Origin: Paraplanobispora takensis
Lineage (GTDB): Bacteria > Actinomycetota > Actinomycetes > Streptosporangiales > Streptosporangiaceae
Length of the DNA: 51,119 nucleotides
Assembly (NCBI RefSeq): GCF_016863195.1
Contig: NZ_BOOK01000066.1
Span: 1-51,119 of the forward strand
Direction of reading: 5' to 3'
Translations under genes and position numbers: made by a program
Shown here: positions 50,746-51,119 of the stretch, piece after piece
How the letters are laid out: each line of letters opens with the position of its first letter
Numbering within the stretch: position 1 is the first letter of the stretch
Notes under the pieces: generated by a model
What the model was told of the DNA's origin: nothing
Databases searched by the model: none
What the model saw: the letters and a program-made list of their open reading frames with translations, nothing else

Positions 50746-51111
50746 GTGCAACCAAAGACCAAGGTCGAGTTGTATGCGGCGATCCGCCGCGACTCCCGCG
50801 CAGGCCTGGCCACTCGGGCCCTGCGGCGCAAGTACGGGGTGGGCTTCCGTACGACCGGAAAGGCCCTGGCCTCGGTCTGGCCAGCACCGCGTAAGCCGAT
50901 ACCGCCTCGTTCCTCACGGCTGGATCCGTTCAAACCGCTGATCGATCAGATGCTGCGGGCCGATCTGGACGCCCCGCGCAAGCAGCGGCACACCGCCCAG
51001 CGCATCTTCGACCGGCTGCTGGAAGAGCATCAGGCCGACCAGGTGTCCTACGGGATGGTTCGAGACTACGTCCGCCTGCGCCGTGCGGAAATCCGCTTAG
51101 TACTCCAGTGA
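50746..51111 (+). pseudogene. istA: IS21-family IstA transposase, N-terminal fragment
   Basis: The 121 codons encode the N-terminal helix-turn-helix region of an IS21-type IstA: VELYAAIRRDSRAGLATRAL, RRKYGVGFRTTGKALASVWP, TAQRIFDRLLEEHQADQVSY, DYVRLRRAEIR. The catalytic DDE domain and the IstB helper are missing because a stop occurs at 51111, 8 nt before the window ends. GTG 50746 is the likely start. Either the element is internally deleted or the remainder lies out of frame beyond the window. Confidence 0.78.
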
Positions 51112-51119
51112 CACTTCGC

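Overview
The window is very GC-rich, with GTG starts, strong third-position G/C bias and 4-base start/stop overlaps, and it carries actinomycete-type genes (MMPL exporter, PadR, YtrA-like GntR, SUFU, AA10 LPMO, many two-component systems). This points to a filamentous actinomycete, most likely of the Streptosporangiales or a relative; no species can be named from sequence reading. No rRNA, tRNA or CRISPR array was seen.

Layout. 1-7.7 kb: an ABC-2 exporter pair (the ATPase frameshifted), gene debris, then an OmpR-type two-component system divergent from an MMPL exporter. 7.7-17.7 kb: a strip of decayed genes (zinc alcohol dehydrogenase/SDR chimera, GNAT, DUF4440, AraC, ABC, pentapeptide, adhE and ATP-grasp fragments) around a few intact genes (a double pterin-dehydratase-like/VOC fusion, an SMP-30-like protein, a STAS protein, a PadR-VOC pair, a small secreted protein). 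17.9-23 kb: a mini calcium-loop protein, two CNNM/HlyC-type membrane proteins and a chemoreceptor-like protein. 23.2-27.3 kb: a decayed AraC gene, a TetR and alpha/beta hydrolase divergent pair, a chitin/cellulose LPMO and a DUF305 lipoprotein.

27.4-31.8 kb, minus strand, is the highlight: a compact four-gene operon for an azole-containing RiPP (TOMM). It consists of a precursor with a Nif11-like leader and a Cys/Ser/Thr-rich tail, a SagB-type dehydrogenase, a fused E1-like/YcaO cyclodehydratase and a putative 2OG-Fe(II) oxygenase. The genes are 19 nt apart or overlap by 4 nt. A kinase-fold protein lies just upstream, separated by a hairpin and an IS3-family scar. No dedicated transporter or protease gene is visible.

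33-51 kb: bifunctional AdhE; a GntR gene with a decayed membrane partner and a clear operator; a secreted alginate-lyase-family enzyme; secreted proteins; a broken two-component system; an FG-GAP repeat protein; an MFS transporter divergent from a GlxA-like regulator; an intact DesK/NarL-type two-component system with a hydrolase; small proteins; a SUFU-domain protein; and an IS21 remnant at the right edge.

Two themes recur. First, there is a high density of frameshifted and truncated genes, caused either by real decay or by indel errors in the assembly. Second, several regulator genes lie beside well-formed palindromic or iterated candidate operators. Boundaries of pseudogenes are approximate.
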